Shown here piece by piece: positions 34,480 to 46,516 of a DNA stretch of 64,000 bases; the stretch's first letter is position 1, and each line of letters opens with the position of its first letter. This DNA is from Daphnia pulex (Eukaryota > Arthropoda > Branchiopoda > Diplostraca > Daphniidae). The notes under the pieces were generated by a model that saw nothing but the letters and a program-made list of their open reading frames with translations, ran no database searches and had not been told where the DNA came from. The position numbers and the translations under genes were made by a program. Location of the stretch: assembly GCF_021134715.1 (NCBI RefSeq), contig NC_060024.1, forward strand, positions 496,001 to 560,000. Reading direction: 5' to 3'.

Positions 34480-37400
34480 ACGTATGTACTTCAAACCAGA
34501 TTCTTTGAGTATCGTTTCAAACCAGACAACGACATCATGGTGCATATAACTGAGATAGAAACCATGGCCACACAACTTACTGATATTGGAGCAGAAATCG
34601 ACGCCATTTCTATCATGACGAAGATCATATGTACCTTGCCACCCAGCTATCGAAGTTTTGTCACAGCGTGGGATAGTGTCCCATTTGCAGATAGGACCAT
34701 GGCATTATTAACATCCCGTCTACTAAAAGAGGAAGAGATGGCGAAAAGATGGAACACTGGAAAACCGGATGCTCAGGATGCAGCTTTTTTTCGCCCACCA
34801 AAACCCGTCTTATCCACAAACTTTCAACCTCAACTCACGTGGTCGTGATCGTTCCAGACGTTGTGGCCGTTCTAACTACAGGCAATAACCGTATAGATTT
34901 TGCAAATATCGACGCTGCAACATTGCTGGCCACACCATAGAAGTTTGTCGAAAAAGAATTCGAGATGAAGAAGATGCAAGGAAAGAAAAGAACAACGCAA
35001 GTGCTGCTAAAGCTGCATCAAATCAAGAAAAAGAAGACGCTGATAACCCTGAACAACATCTCAATGATGACGCTTATTTTTCGTCTTCATGTTTCATTGG
35101 ACGAAGCAATTCAGATTGGTTCGGAGACTCAGGTGCTACACAGCACATGAGTGACCAACGTTCCTTCTTTTGCACCTTCAAACCAGTTCTTTCTGATTCG
35201 TGGACTGTTAGTGGAATCGGGTCTACTCGTCTATTCGTGCGTGGATACGGAAGTATTGAATTCATTGTCAAAGTAGGTACCATCAAGCGAATAGTCACTA
35301 TTGAAAATGTCCTTTATGTACCCAATCTTGGCACGAATTTAATTTCGATTGCTGCTGTTACCGCTGTTGGCCTGTCTGTACATTTCATTGAGACCAAAGT
35401 CATCTTTAAGAAGAACAAAGCAGTTGTCATGATGGGCGAGAGGATTGGAAAAACGCTTTATCATTTGTCTATTCTTCCAAAATTATCAGAGATGCAACAA
35501 CAGACAGACACAGCACTCCTTTCAGTACCACCATCCACACCAATCGACGTGTGGCACCAAAGATTGGCGCATGTGAGCTACAAGACCATCCTAAAGATGT
35601 CATCTAAACAACTGGTAAAAGGTCTTCAACTTCCGGCAAATATCAGCATACCCAAACAACCATGCCTGGGATGCGTTTCCGGAAAAATTCAGCGTTCCCA
35701 TTTTCCAGTTGGGCGTGAAAGAGCGAACAAGGTTGGTCAACTAATTCATTCCGACGTGTGCGGACCAATGCACGTACCAACACCAGGCGGAGCAAAATAC
35801 TTTGCACTCTTCACCGACGACCACAGTAGATGGCGAGCAGTTTATTTTCTAAAGCAAAAATCAGAAGTAGCTGAGTCTTTCAAGAATTTCGTCAACACTC
35901 TTCGAAGTGAAACTGGACATATCGTGCATACACAGAGAGCAGACAATGGCGGTGAATTCGTGAATCAATCCTTTAAAGCCTGGCTATCTGATAGAGCCAT
36001 AAGGATTGAAACATCTGCACCCCATTAACCTGAACAGAATGGAGTCTCCGAAAGAGCTAACCGGAAAATCATGGAAGGCGCAAGATCCCTAATCTATGCC
36101 AAACACTTACCACTAGAACTTTGGGCAGAAGACATTGCCTGCGCAGTATACTCACTCAACCGCGTCTGCAACAGCGCGTCCCCACTCACACCGTATGAAA
36201 ATTGGTACGGTAAGAAGCCTGATATTTCTCATCTTCGGATTTTTGGTTCGACTGCCTTCATTCATGTTCCAAAAATTGAGAGACGCAAGTTGGAATCGAG
36301 AAGTTTCAAATTCTGTTTCGTTGGATACTCCCTTACACAAAAAGCTTACCGCTTTTGGGATCCCATCGGTAGAAAAATTAAAATAAGTCGGGACGTAATT
36401 TTTGATGAAAATTGTAACATTTTTTCCCATTTTTCACCACAACTAGACGATGTCAGCAAATTTTATCCAAAACCGACAAACCCTGCTACAACACCACAAC
36501 AACAAATAACCAACATCGTTGACGTGATGCCTCTAGTTGCAGGGGAGATGGATATTCAACAAGAATCACCACCTGATTGTTCAGAACAGCCAGATACCAC
36601 ATCGTTACATCCAGAAGATGATCCAGCTCCGTCGGAAGATATTCTACCTGAAAATGGACATTCAACCGAACGTGGACACGACCCTCTTCCCAGTTCGACA
36701 CCACCAATTCGCCACTCGCCCTACCCGTTACGAGTTCTCGTGTACCAACCCGTCATTGGAGCTCATTTCTTTCAACTGATGTCCAGATGACAGAAATATA
36801 TGAGCCGACATCCTATTCTGATGCAATGGAGTGTGCAGATGCACATTTTTGGAAAATAGCCATCCAGGAAGAATATGACTCACTCATGTCCAACAAAACT
36901 TGGTACCTCACACCACTTCCAATCAATTGTAAGCCCATCAAGACTCGTTGGTTTTTTACATTCAAACAAGGTACCCAAGATTCTCCCCCGCGATATAAAG
37001 CAAGATTGGTTGCAAAGGGTTTCTCACAACGACCTGGGATTGATTTTGAAGAGACTTTCTCACCCGTAATTAAATATGACACTCTTCGAGTAATCCTATC
37101 TCTTGTTGCCACTCTTGATCTAGAAATGTCGCAACTAGATGTACAGACTGCTTTCCTGTACGGCGAAATAGAAGAAGAAATTTATTTCCAGCAACCCGAA
37201 GGATATGTCCAAGCCGGGCAAGAAAATTCTGTATGCCGCCTCCAGAAATGTTTGTATGGCCTCAAACAAGCGTCACGAGTCTGGAATCGCCACTTTGATA
37301 GTTTCCTCAAACGTTTCGGCCTACAATCAAGTGATGCCGACCCGTGTCTTTACTTTCGTCGAAACAACAAAGAAGTTCTTTTCGTCCTAATTTGGATTGA

Positions 37401-38314
37401 TGATGGATTAGTAATCAGTGATGACGGGAATCTGGTAAAACAAGTAATTGAATATTTGAAGAAATATTTCGAGATGCGGTGTACTCCTGCTAATCATTTT
37501 GTTGGCATCTCCATTACTCGAAACTGAAAAGACAAAATCCTTTTTACTTATCACAACCAGATTACATTAGGAAAATCCTAAAGAAATTCCACATGATAGA
37601 CTGCCATCCTAAAAACCTTCCAGCTTCGCCCGGATGTCGTCTTACTCAAAATGTTGGTGAAGATCCCCTGGAAGATGTGCCATATAGAGGGGCAATTGGA
37701 AGCCTACTATATTTGACAATCGTATCTAGGCCAGTTATCGCATTTGCAGTTGGTCAAGCGGCACAATTCTCTGAATCACCCCAGAAACATCATTAGATTG
37801 CAGTTCGAAGAATTTTTGCATACCTTAAAGGAACGCAAGACTACGGTATACGTTTTGGCCTCAATCACGATCGTCTAAAAGAATACTCAGATTCGAATTT
37901 TGCTGGTGACTAGGTGGGCCAGTAGCATGGGCCAGTCGCAGACAACCATGCGTTACATTATCGTCAACAGAATCGGAATTTGTAGCTTCCTGTGAAGCCG
38001 CCAAAGAGGCAATCTGGTTAAAAAGATTGATGAAGGATGTCAGACCGGAATGGGATGGAACTATCCCTCTAATGTGCGACAATCAATCTACTATCCAGCT
38101 TATCAGAAATCCGGTTTTCCATCAACGGACCAAACATATCGATGTCAATTATTATTTTGTTCGCGAGAGACAAAAAGCTGGGGACATTGACGTATCGTAC
38201 ATCTCAACAAATGATCAACTGGCAGATCCCCTAACAAAAATCCTACCTAATCCACGATTTTCTATCCTACGGGAGTTAATGGGAATTTTACCTGTCCCGT
38301 CAAAGCAAAACTAA
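34480..38314 (+). mobile_element. Copia gag C-half and pol (PR-INT-RT-RH), nearly intact
   Basis: Domains in order: gag end ('LPPSYRSFVTAWDSVPFADR'); a CX4HX4C half-knuckle ('CNIAGHTIEVC', about 34920); protease 'WFGDSGATQHMS' (35118-35155); integrase zinc finger ('HQRLAHVS'..'CLGCVSG'); catalytic D-D-E ('HSDVCGP', 'RADNGGEF', 'EQNGVSERA', 35740-36060); the C-terminal block 'LRIFGSTAFIHVP'; reverse transcriptase ('RWFFTFKQG', 'LDVQTAFLYGEIEEEIYFQQ', 'CLYGLKQASRVWNRHF', 'IWIDDGL', 36787-37470); and RNase H ('MCDNQSTIQLIRNPVFHQRT', 'ISTNDQLADPLTK', 37600-38300). Lesions are few: a TAA at 36026 within integrase, a frameshift before 36787, a stop at 37525 and small breaks at 37790-38030. Confidence 0.95.
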
Positions 38315-38496
38315 TTCTCCTCTCTGATTCTTTAGATTAATCTTACATCTGTTCAAAGGATACTCAGACTGCCCTACATCCCATTAGATGAAGTAATGAG
38401 AAGAAACCCTGCAACAATAATTTACTATATTGTTTGAATTTTTGTTGTTGTCAATCTGATTCCTTCTTCACATCTTCATACATGCTTGAGAGGGAG

Positions 38497-38869
38497 TGTT
38501 GAGAGAAAGCAAACATGAGTAGACTGACCACCGGGTGGCACTGACCACCAGAGGGCACTGACTTGTGTAGGCTAACTGGAAGTATCTTGGGATGCTGTTT
38601 AGCTGTCACCGCTCTCTCTCGTCTCTTGTCGATTGGCAAAGTAACGACGTAAGTCTATCTGTTGGTCACTGTCAGAAATACTAGTGTCACACTTTCTATA
38701 TTTATCTGGTATCTGTTCCTATCTTTGTTCGTGTGTTTTCTGGTAATTATATATATTTACTCTATTCACACAACTCAATCTATGTTTATGTCATAAATTG
38801 AAAGATGTTCTATCCTGTATTAATATACAGAAGCCTCGCTCATACTATCCTTGTTTCATTTCATTAACA
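38497..38869 (+). repeat. Copia 3' LTR, 373 bp
   Basis: It starts TGTTGAGAGAAAGC right after a purine tract GAGAGGGAG (38488-38496) and ends ..TTCATTAACA, so it has TG..CA ends. Its last 23 bases match the 5' remnant at 26398. The length is typical for Copia. The AT-rich second half (ATATATATTTAC about 38750) may include the promoter. Confidence 0.85.
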
Positions 38870-39406
38870 GTTTCGCCTTTATGTTTGCCAAAGAAATCTG
38901 ATCTAGGCTTTACGTTTGGAAAAATTGAAAAAATCATCTTTAACAGTATTATGGATCTCGTTTTGTTGGTTAGTTTAAATAATACAGAAACTTTCGATAA
39001 CCATTCCTTTTCTTACGTTATTGAACCCTCATACCCTTCTTTACAATGCTTGTGCCGAGTTAATGACCTCCTCTATTTTCACCCATTAGATGGGATACAT
39101 AAAAATGACAGGCTCTTTGTTCGACTAAAATATTTTGTTTTGTAAACCTATTTCAACCTTGTCTTTGTATTTGTCCCTTTTTTCAAAAATTACATAGAAA
39201 AGGTTTAACTAATCGTTCTCGTTGAATTTTTTTATTGTCTGTCAGACAGACTCAAAGAAAAAAAACCTCCTTTGTCAGTTTAATAAAACGCCCCTTGACC
39301 ATTTGGTACTTACGTTTTCTATACAATTGGGTACAGAAAACCTTTACAAAACATTGCGTTTAAATAATGTTCAACCTTGAAATTTTTTGAGGGTGAGATA
39401 CTTAAA
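38870..39406. other. Spacer after Copia, no supported gene
   Basis: A 115-codon plus frame at 38798-39145 begins inside the LTR and shows no known motif ('FKLKYFVL'-type AT-rich content). I treat it as a chance frame. Confidence 0.4.
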
Positions 39407-41560
39407 CTATACAGTATATACATTATTTGCTATACATTTTATATGCAAAACTTTTGTAGATTCGAATGTCTGGTCCTTGGCTCCATTCGCTATACGGTAT
39501 TTTTTAGAGAGTGTTCTGCACCATATTAAAGTTAGCAGGAAGCTCTTGATATTCTGATTTCCATGGCAAACGGGCCGTATATTGGTCATCTTTGAATTCG
39601 GTGCATTTGTCAGCATATTCAGCGGCTTCTTTGACATTCTCTTGATGAGGAAAAATTCCCAATTTTTCAAGGCACCAGAGGAAGACAAGTCGTCGCAATC
39701 TACTGCTTGAATGAGGTGATTGATTGACTGTTTCGGTTTTGAGACGCGAACACTGTCTAGTGGTCCTGATACAAGATAGCCTAATTTTTAGTTGATTGCT
39801 GTCGGTCCTTGACCACGAATCGGGGCTTCATCTCCGATGAATTTCCAATAAAATTAGGCTCCTATAAGAATGTCTACATGGATGTCTCTTGTCCAGTAAA
39901 GGGATGAGCGAGACGCAAATCTTTGAGATGTGCGAGATCTTGGAGATTCTTCCGATATCCTTCTTCCAATGGATTAACCAGAAAATCCATGACTATGGCT
40001 AAAACGACGATCGTTTGATTTTCAAATTGTGACTACAACGAGCTTAACCAGGTCGTAATATTTCGGCGCAGTGGGAGCATTGGCAAATCCCGATAAGATC
40101 AACCATTCTCTGCTCTTTGCACGAAGACCTAACCGTTTGGCTACGTTTCTCGTCATCCATGAGCGTTGAGCTCCTTCGTCAAAGAGTGCATTGACTTTCT
40201 CTTCATGCTGTTGTGATTGAGCTGTGATGATAGCCGTTTTCAGGAAGACAAATGGAAAGATGTCATACACACTACTAGAACTTAAAGCTGTCGTTTGACA
40301 ATGGTTCCTGCTGACTTTCGTTGGCAACGTTGAAGGATTGCTGGACTTTGCAGGACTGGAATGGAGACTGGAGTGATGACGAGCTCCACAACTTCGACAG
40401 GACAAAGGTGACTGAAATTCTTTGCTTTGATGTTTCGGGCTGAAACAATTGTAATATCTTTTTATTTCCAATAATCTTTTTCCTCTCTTCAATTGACGTC
40501 ACTTGTTGACATTGAGTCGCAGCATGAGCTCCACTGCAGAAAACGCATGGGTATCTTTTGATTGATTGACCACTGAATAAATTAACAGTCTGCTTTCCGC
40601 CGTGATACTGCTGTTGATTTCTGCTGGATGATTGTTGTTGATGAGGAAGAAAAGATGACTGGCCTGCTTCCATCCCGCGAATTTCTCCCCTTAAAGCTTT
40701 TCGCAACTGCTCCAATGTCCATTCTTTTTGATCATGTTGACGAGCCACATTTTTTCGAATTTCAATGGGAAGCTTGTCCAGTAGAATACAAACAAGTAGA
40801 TCGCCATAGGTGTCGGGGGCTTTGCCCAAAGCTTCCAAACCACGAACGTATGATTCAAAATAATCGTAGAATAAATGAAGGCTTTTGAGAGAGTATAGAG
40901 AGCTCGCATGTAGGCCGCTGTAATCTTGGGAATACTGCCGAAACGCTCTGTTAGCAAATTTACTAGCACGGGATAATATTCATTAGACGGTGTGAGACCC
41001 GCAACCGTGCCAAGAACGTTGGGCTCCAATTGACCCACAAGGTAATTAAATTTATTAATGTTGGCCAGAGTGACATCAGAATGGATCTCCGCTTGGAAAG
41101 CCTTCCAAAACTGTCGCCATTGGAGAATCTCTCCATTTAAACGCGGAAGCGTAATTTTCGGTCTACTCGTTGCTCTTGCCGGCACAATGACTTGCTGACC
41201 TGGCGCTGCTCCATCATTTCGTCGTCGATATGGATCTGCTGCTTCGATTGCGCGCCTCATAACGTTGATTCGGTGTTGAAAAAAGACTAAGCGCGTCTTG
41301 ATATACTGTGTTGACAGTGTCCACTGCCGCAGCGTCGACTTCCATTACGTCCGCTTGAGTCAAAGCATACATTTGCTGATCCAATTCCTCAATTATTTGG
41401 TATCGTTCGTACAGCGCTTGATGTTTAGTTTCTAGCTCGTGAAATTTGTGGGGTGCATCGAGTTCTGCATTAGCTTAAACAGCTTCGAGTCGTCGGACGA
41501 GCGTCGTAGCTTGACCTCTACTGACTCCACGAAGCGCTACAAGATGTGATCTGTTGGCAA
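39407..41560 (-). mobile_element. BEL/Pao fragment B: gag, protease, start of RT
   Basis: Minus strand: a gag coiled start ('ELETKHQALYERYQIIEELD' region, about 41340-41520); the DUF1759-like block 'LPRLNGEILQWRQFWKAFQA' and 'NKFNYLVGQLEP' (41030-41160); gag core 'DKLPIEIRKNVAR' (40730-40780); zinc knuckles 'CVFCSGAHAATQC' and 'CRSCGARHHSSLH' (40340-40570); aspartic protease 'NALFDEGAQRSWM' (40150-40200); and the lead into RT ('LPWKSEYQELPAN', about 39550). Frames shift at least four times (for example 40870 and 40480). It lacks the RT core, RNase H and integrase, i.e. it is the complementary half of fragment A at 18.5-20.2 kb. Confidence 0.85.
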
Positions 41561-41847
41561 TTTTCAATGAAACAGTTTGCTATCCTACTTTGTGTTGATT
41601 TTTGATGAATTTAAAGATGCGATGACTTATGCGTTGAACAGCCTGCGTTGAGTCGCCACACGTTGTGTGGCAGTGTTGAACCCGAATTTTCTTTGATCCT
41701 AGTCATGGCATCTAAAATGTCGAAAATAGTGTTTCCGACACTAGTGTAAGAGAAAGAGTAGATTGTCGCAAGTGTGCGAGGAGTGATTGAGTAACTTTAG
41801 TTACAATTCAAACTTTGTATTAACAAGAGAGTGAATAAAGATGACCG

Positions 41848-42713
41848 TAGGGAGACTGGAGTAAAACGGGACACCGGGTAAAAAGGGACAGTGGGGGGAA
41901 AAATAGTAGATGTTAATAAAACTATAAAAATTTTTAGTATGTTATGTAAATCTGTATAATCTACTTTGGCATGAAATTTGGTTGATTTTTGTCAATAACT
42001 GCATGAGTTATTGACAAAACTAAAAAAACGGTTTTTTTTAGAAATTTTTGTTTCCGCCATTTTATGTTTATAGAAAGAAATAAACGCTAATGGCATGTAA
42101 ATTTAATATGGAAATAAAGCTGTTTCATTTCTTGATCGTTTAAAACAAAAATTAGAATTTTAGATCAATTCATTTAGAAAGTATGAACTTTTTTAAAAAA
42201 GAGTCATAATCGGGAAATCGGGACAGCTGTTTTTGCCTAAAATGGGACAGTTATGGGCCAATCAGCGTACAGCATTTTAAAGAGGCCTGATTTCCTGACC
42301 TGGCAACGCAGCATATCCTACTGCTCCATAAGGAATTTTGTTATATAATAAAAAAGGTTCATTAACAAAATAATCAAATTGAAACATTTATAAACTCAAA
42401 GAGTCTATGCAGTGGAACACTTTTTAAATTTTTTTAAATTTTATTAATGAATTTTAAGGCGAAAACGGAGGACGTTACTTACCATCCACCCCAGTGTCCT
42501 CACTTACCCCAAAAAATAGGCTCCTCTCATAAATCTGAGTAAACTTTAAAGGTCTTTTATGGGGAAATGGTTTATTATAAAATTATAAAAAAAATATGGG
42601 GGGTACATTACAATAGGGAATACATAAAAAAAAAATTTAAAGAAATTAAATGATAAGTTGGGGAGATATAGGGGGCAAACGAAAACCGTCCCGTTTTACT
42701 CCAGTCTCCCCTA
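41848..42713. mobile_element. TA-flanked non-autonomous TIR element, 866 bp
   Basis: The ends are near-perfect inverted repeats of about 24 bp beginning TA-GGGAGACTGGAGTAAAAC and ending with its complement plus TA, with one extra G on the right. The inside is AT-rich, with GGGACAG words near both ends, and has no coding potential. TA at both edges suggests a Tc1/mariner-type integration, but only the ends support that. Confidence 0.8.
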
Positions 42714-42965
42714 GTCAATGACGATGAAAAAGAATCTGAAGCTAGTTTCTTCAAACATGAGAAAATAGTGGAAAAGAGATGAAACGTTTGAGGGGAAATT
42801 GGGGAAAACTGGCGCATCATCCTTGATGATACGCGGAAGACCTTGGTGAAATACTACAAATAAAAATATGAAAACAATGCTTAGAAATATTTAGGCCCTG
42901 CACTAGTTTCTAGTACATGCAATTAACGTGATCCTATGACTGTTACAATACTAAGAAAAATAGAG

Positions 42966-43478
42966 CGTCGTAAATTTCCGACAAATACACAGGAGTCGGT
43001 CAGCTATCGGCCGATTATTAATTTAAAAGAGGTTGAATCGGGTGGTGGAACCGAAACATTTCAAGATGGAAGGTATTGGGATTTTGAAACAGCTAGTAAG
43101 TAGTAAGAGAGGGCGATAATTTTTGCAAGATCGACTTGAAGGACGCGTATTTGACTATATCACTCCACCCAGACGACCAGGAATTTCGTCAGTTTAGGTG
43201 GAGGGGGAAAAGTTATCCTTTTTTTTGTCTTTATGCTTTGGCTTTCGTTGGCCTCATGGACGTTCACCAAAATATTGAAGCCTGTAGTCGCCTTTTTGCA
43301 TAGACAGGGGATTAGGCTTATAATATATCTAGATGACATCATTATTATGAACCAATCCAAGAAAGGGGTAGCAAAAGATTTTGTTATAACAGTGTAGATT
43401 TTGGAAGCTTGTGGGTTCTTAATGAATACACAAAAATCAATAGGAGAAGGGCGGGCGAGGTATATCGAATATCTGGGT
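42966..43478 (+). pseudogene. DIRS element, reverse transcriptase part
   Basis: In two shifted frames the sequence reads 'SYRPIINLKEV', 'CKIDLKDAYLTISLHPDDQE' (about 43128-43190), 'LKPVVAFLHRQGIRLIIYLD' and 'DIIIMNQSKKG' (43270-43365), then 'IEYLG'. These are the RT motifs of DIRS/Ngaro tyrosine-recombinase retrotransposons. Frameshifts at about 43080 and 43230 and a stop at 43397 break it. It is cut at 43478 by the hAT insertion and resumes at 46509. Confidence 0.85.
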
Positions 43479-46400
43479 CAGTCTTGCCGCGCGCTTATCG
43501 ATTTCTGAGCGCCGCTCCCTTCTCGCTATTCAAGATGGCGGTCGCTCGCGCTAGCGCTAGCGCTGAAAGCGTTGAACTGAGCGCTTGAGCGCAGCGCTTA
43601 AACATTTCGCTCATAAGTGCCATCTAGCGCTGGAAATGTGTACCATTTCCCCTGCAAACTTTTAGTTTTCCGTTCACATAACCGCAATTAGAAATTAAAG
43701 CGTGATGGTTTCAATAATTCATTACTGCTTAAAAAGAAAAGATTACATTTGTGTAGTTTGTCAGTTGTGAAAATATATTGAATTTGAATTCTTGCACAGA
43801 TTAGACTTGTCACTTATTGAGAGTTGGTAGCATAGATATGAAAAATCAATATTGGAGTCCCAAATGTAAAAAGCGATGTTTACAAGTATGAAGAAATCTA
43901 TGCACTACCAAGTATAAAAAACACGACGATTAACATACAGCCATACCAGCATTTCAAAATGGTCATCAGATAAGCGACTTCTGTAGTCATCAAAAATGAA
44001 TTTACAAACGCTGAACAACCTTTCTACTGCTGCTGAAGCAGGAAGACCAACATTGTACTTTCTATTGAATCAAAGTTATCAATGTTGTAAGAGATATCAC
44101 AAAGAGGATTCTTTAAAATTTCATTGAACACACCTGTACATTTTCTGTATGTTTGGATAGTTTTCAAGTTGCGCCATGGAATCACTTGGGTCATCAAGGA
44201 ACAATTCTGCTTCGTTCTTATCTGATCTTTTATTTTTTTTTCAGATAAACAAAGAAATCTTTTGCCCGCTTTGGGCTTAGACCGACAGCTTCTCTATTTG
44301 GTTGCGCTTCCGCTGGTTCTTCATTAATGGAACTAAGCAATTAATCACTATACAATATTAATCAAACGAGACGAAGCATAACTAATGCGATACCTATTTG
44401 GAGAATTATTGCAGACATTTGAAAGTCGATTGAATTCCTCCATGAATAGTTTGACAGCTTTGGTTTTCTCAATTTCATTGGGAATCCAATCGGTTTTGAA
44501 TTTTGGATGGCATAAAGCAGCATTTATGTTGAAACTATCTTTCTTGATGTCGCAGAATCTAAAATGAAAGAAAGTCACAAGAAATTCTATTAGTGTTTTT
44601 ACTACCAATTAAACAGTTTTTTAATACCTTGTTGAGAAAGATGATATTAGTTTTTCAACCAATGGGCCACATAATTGAACAGTACGATCTTCTTTAAAGG
44701 AAGGTAGTTAATATTATAAAATAAATATCTTTGGAAGTATATAACCCATACCGATATTTTCCTCACCTTGCATAATGTTAAGGAAATCAACTACTTCTTT
44801 TAGAATTTTCAGATAATCTGCAAGGAAGTTTATTTCAACTGGCTGGAACGGTTCAATTTTCAATGTCACCATCAATTTGAATAATTCCGTTTTCTTATTT
44901 GTAGCAAAATGATGCACTCTGAACTTTGAGTTGTATCCTGAATTCAACCTTGTGTCGTTTTTCTTCACGAAAAGGCCACCAAGTTCCATTATAATCATAT
45001 CTGACGTATTGTCACTGAAGCTCTGTGCGTTGCAAAGTTTAGTACCTTTCGTTTCAACACTTTTCATGATGGCGTTAAAAGTGGGATCAGTAATTTTATC
45101 CAAGTCAACAGTACAGCATAGATTTGACAAGTGGCAAGCACATTTCGAATGTGGTGGCAGGCAAACTGGCAGTACTCCTCTAGGCAGCTGACTTGGTTGT
45201 GGAAGATTGGATGAAATTGTGGAGAGATTAAGAAATTCAACGTGGTCGTATTCTTCATCGCATTGTTCTTCGTCAAACTTTGGAGCACCAGAATGTAAAT
45301 TAAATTCTCTTGCCGATTTCAAAAAATTTTATCCGTTAACTGTGGTCATCATTGACACTTTTCCACTAATGTTGAAATCGCTGTGATTTTTTTCAAGAAG
45401 ACGGGTAATGACTAAATAGGTAGTTGGTCCAATGATGCGTTTGATCGTCAGGCAGCCACTGATTCTCTTATTTCTTTCGTTGAACCAATGAACGGTTTCA
45501 CCAATAAATTTTTTTTCTGTGAGGGCTACTCCAGCCATCTGCAGTAGTGGCAACAAAATCAATCTTTTCAAGTGTATCAGCTAGCTGCTTCCTTCTCACT
45601 TCGAACAACTGTTCAACCTTTTTAGTAAAAAAACGTTCTTCCGCGAATAATCAAGCATTCACCAGCTAATTTCTTTGTGTAAGTAATAAAAGCTTCACTT
45701 CCAACGTGGTTGAATGAAAGTCTTGATACTATTAAGTATTCCTGTTGGTAAAACATACAAATAAATCAAATCAGTAAATGTCATAATAAAAACGTAAATA
45801 GCTGCGACCCACACAGTGATGTAGTTATCTAACGCATGTTGTGTTGGAAACTCCCATTGTTCGATACTTGTTACTGGCTTTAGTCTCTCCGTAACTTTCT
45901 TGTTTTTCGCGATTAGATCAAGAAACCGAGTCATTGCAGTATTGTCTGTTGGTGTGCAATGGCTTTCCTATATTAAATCACAGTGATTCACGGTCATAAG
46001 CTGAGAACTGAAAAACCGAAAAACCTCAATGTGACGTTTTGCATTATGTCTGCTAATATTTGATACCCTTAAGAACTTAATAGAGCCATCCGCTTACATT
46101 TATACTCACACGTGGCTACATCTTTTATTTCACGCACAAATTCAAACATTTCTGGTGGAAGCCAGACTTTTTTTTGGATGCCACACTTCCTTCCTCTTGG
46201 CAGCTTCAAGTAATAAAATGATTTAATTATTCGACGGAAACGGAATTTACGGAAAATGTAGGCTTAGTACTTACAACTCTTCGTTTATTACAACCGAGAC
46301 AGGCGACATGCATACAAAATACATAAACAAATGAAAACATACACCTAGTAACAAAATTCATTGATAGATGGCGCATGAGTAAATCTAGTGGAAGCGGTGC

Positions 46401-46516
46401 TTACCGCTCTTTCAAAAATTTTAAGCTAAGCTTCCGCTTAAAAATCTCCGCTAGAGCGCGAGCGGAGTGATTAAGTGGAGCGATCGCTCAGCGCTTACGG
46501 CAAGACTGATCTGGGT
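43471..46516. mobile_element. hAT transposon with 8-bp TSD ATCTGGGT
   Basis: The element spans 43479-46508 (3030 bp). ATCTGGGT occurs at 43471-43478 and again at 46509-46516. The termini are 11-bp inverted repeats CAGTCTTGCCG/CGGCAAGACTG. Both subterminal regions (43487-43625, 46365-46500) are loaded with GCGCT/AGCGC and GCGCTTA words, likely transposase-binding repeats. The 8-bp duplication and CAG..CTG ends are hAT hallmarks. Confidence 0.97.
43960..45934 (-). pseudogene. hAT transposase, multi-exon and degraded
   Basis: On the minus strand: 'FIGETVHWFNERNKRISGCL' and 'YLVITRLLEKNHSDFNISGK' (45330-45520), typical of the hAT core around the first Asp; 'LPPHSKCACHLSNLCC' (45110-45170), the conserved CxxH block; a linker at 44348-44608; and the C-terminal dimerisation region 'LPASAAVERLFSVC' then 'YRSRLSDDHFEMLVWL' (43950-44050). 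Stops and frameshifts (about 45325, 45570) indicate an inactive copy or missed introns. The order of motifs and the element boundaries make the assignment safe. Confidence 0.85.

Noticed and set aside
34480..34500. Helitron 3' end (hairpin plus CTRR) just left of the Copia right half
   Set aside because: A CTAG occurs near 34455, but there is no convincing hairpin before it and no matching TC start was found near 31900.
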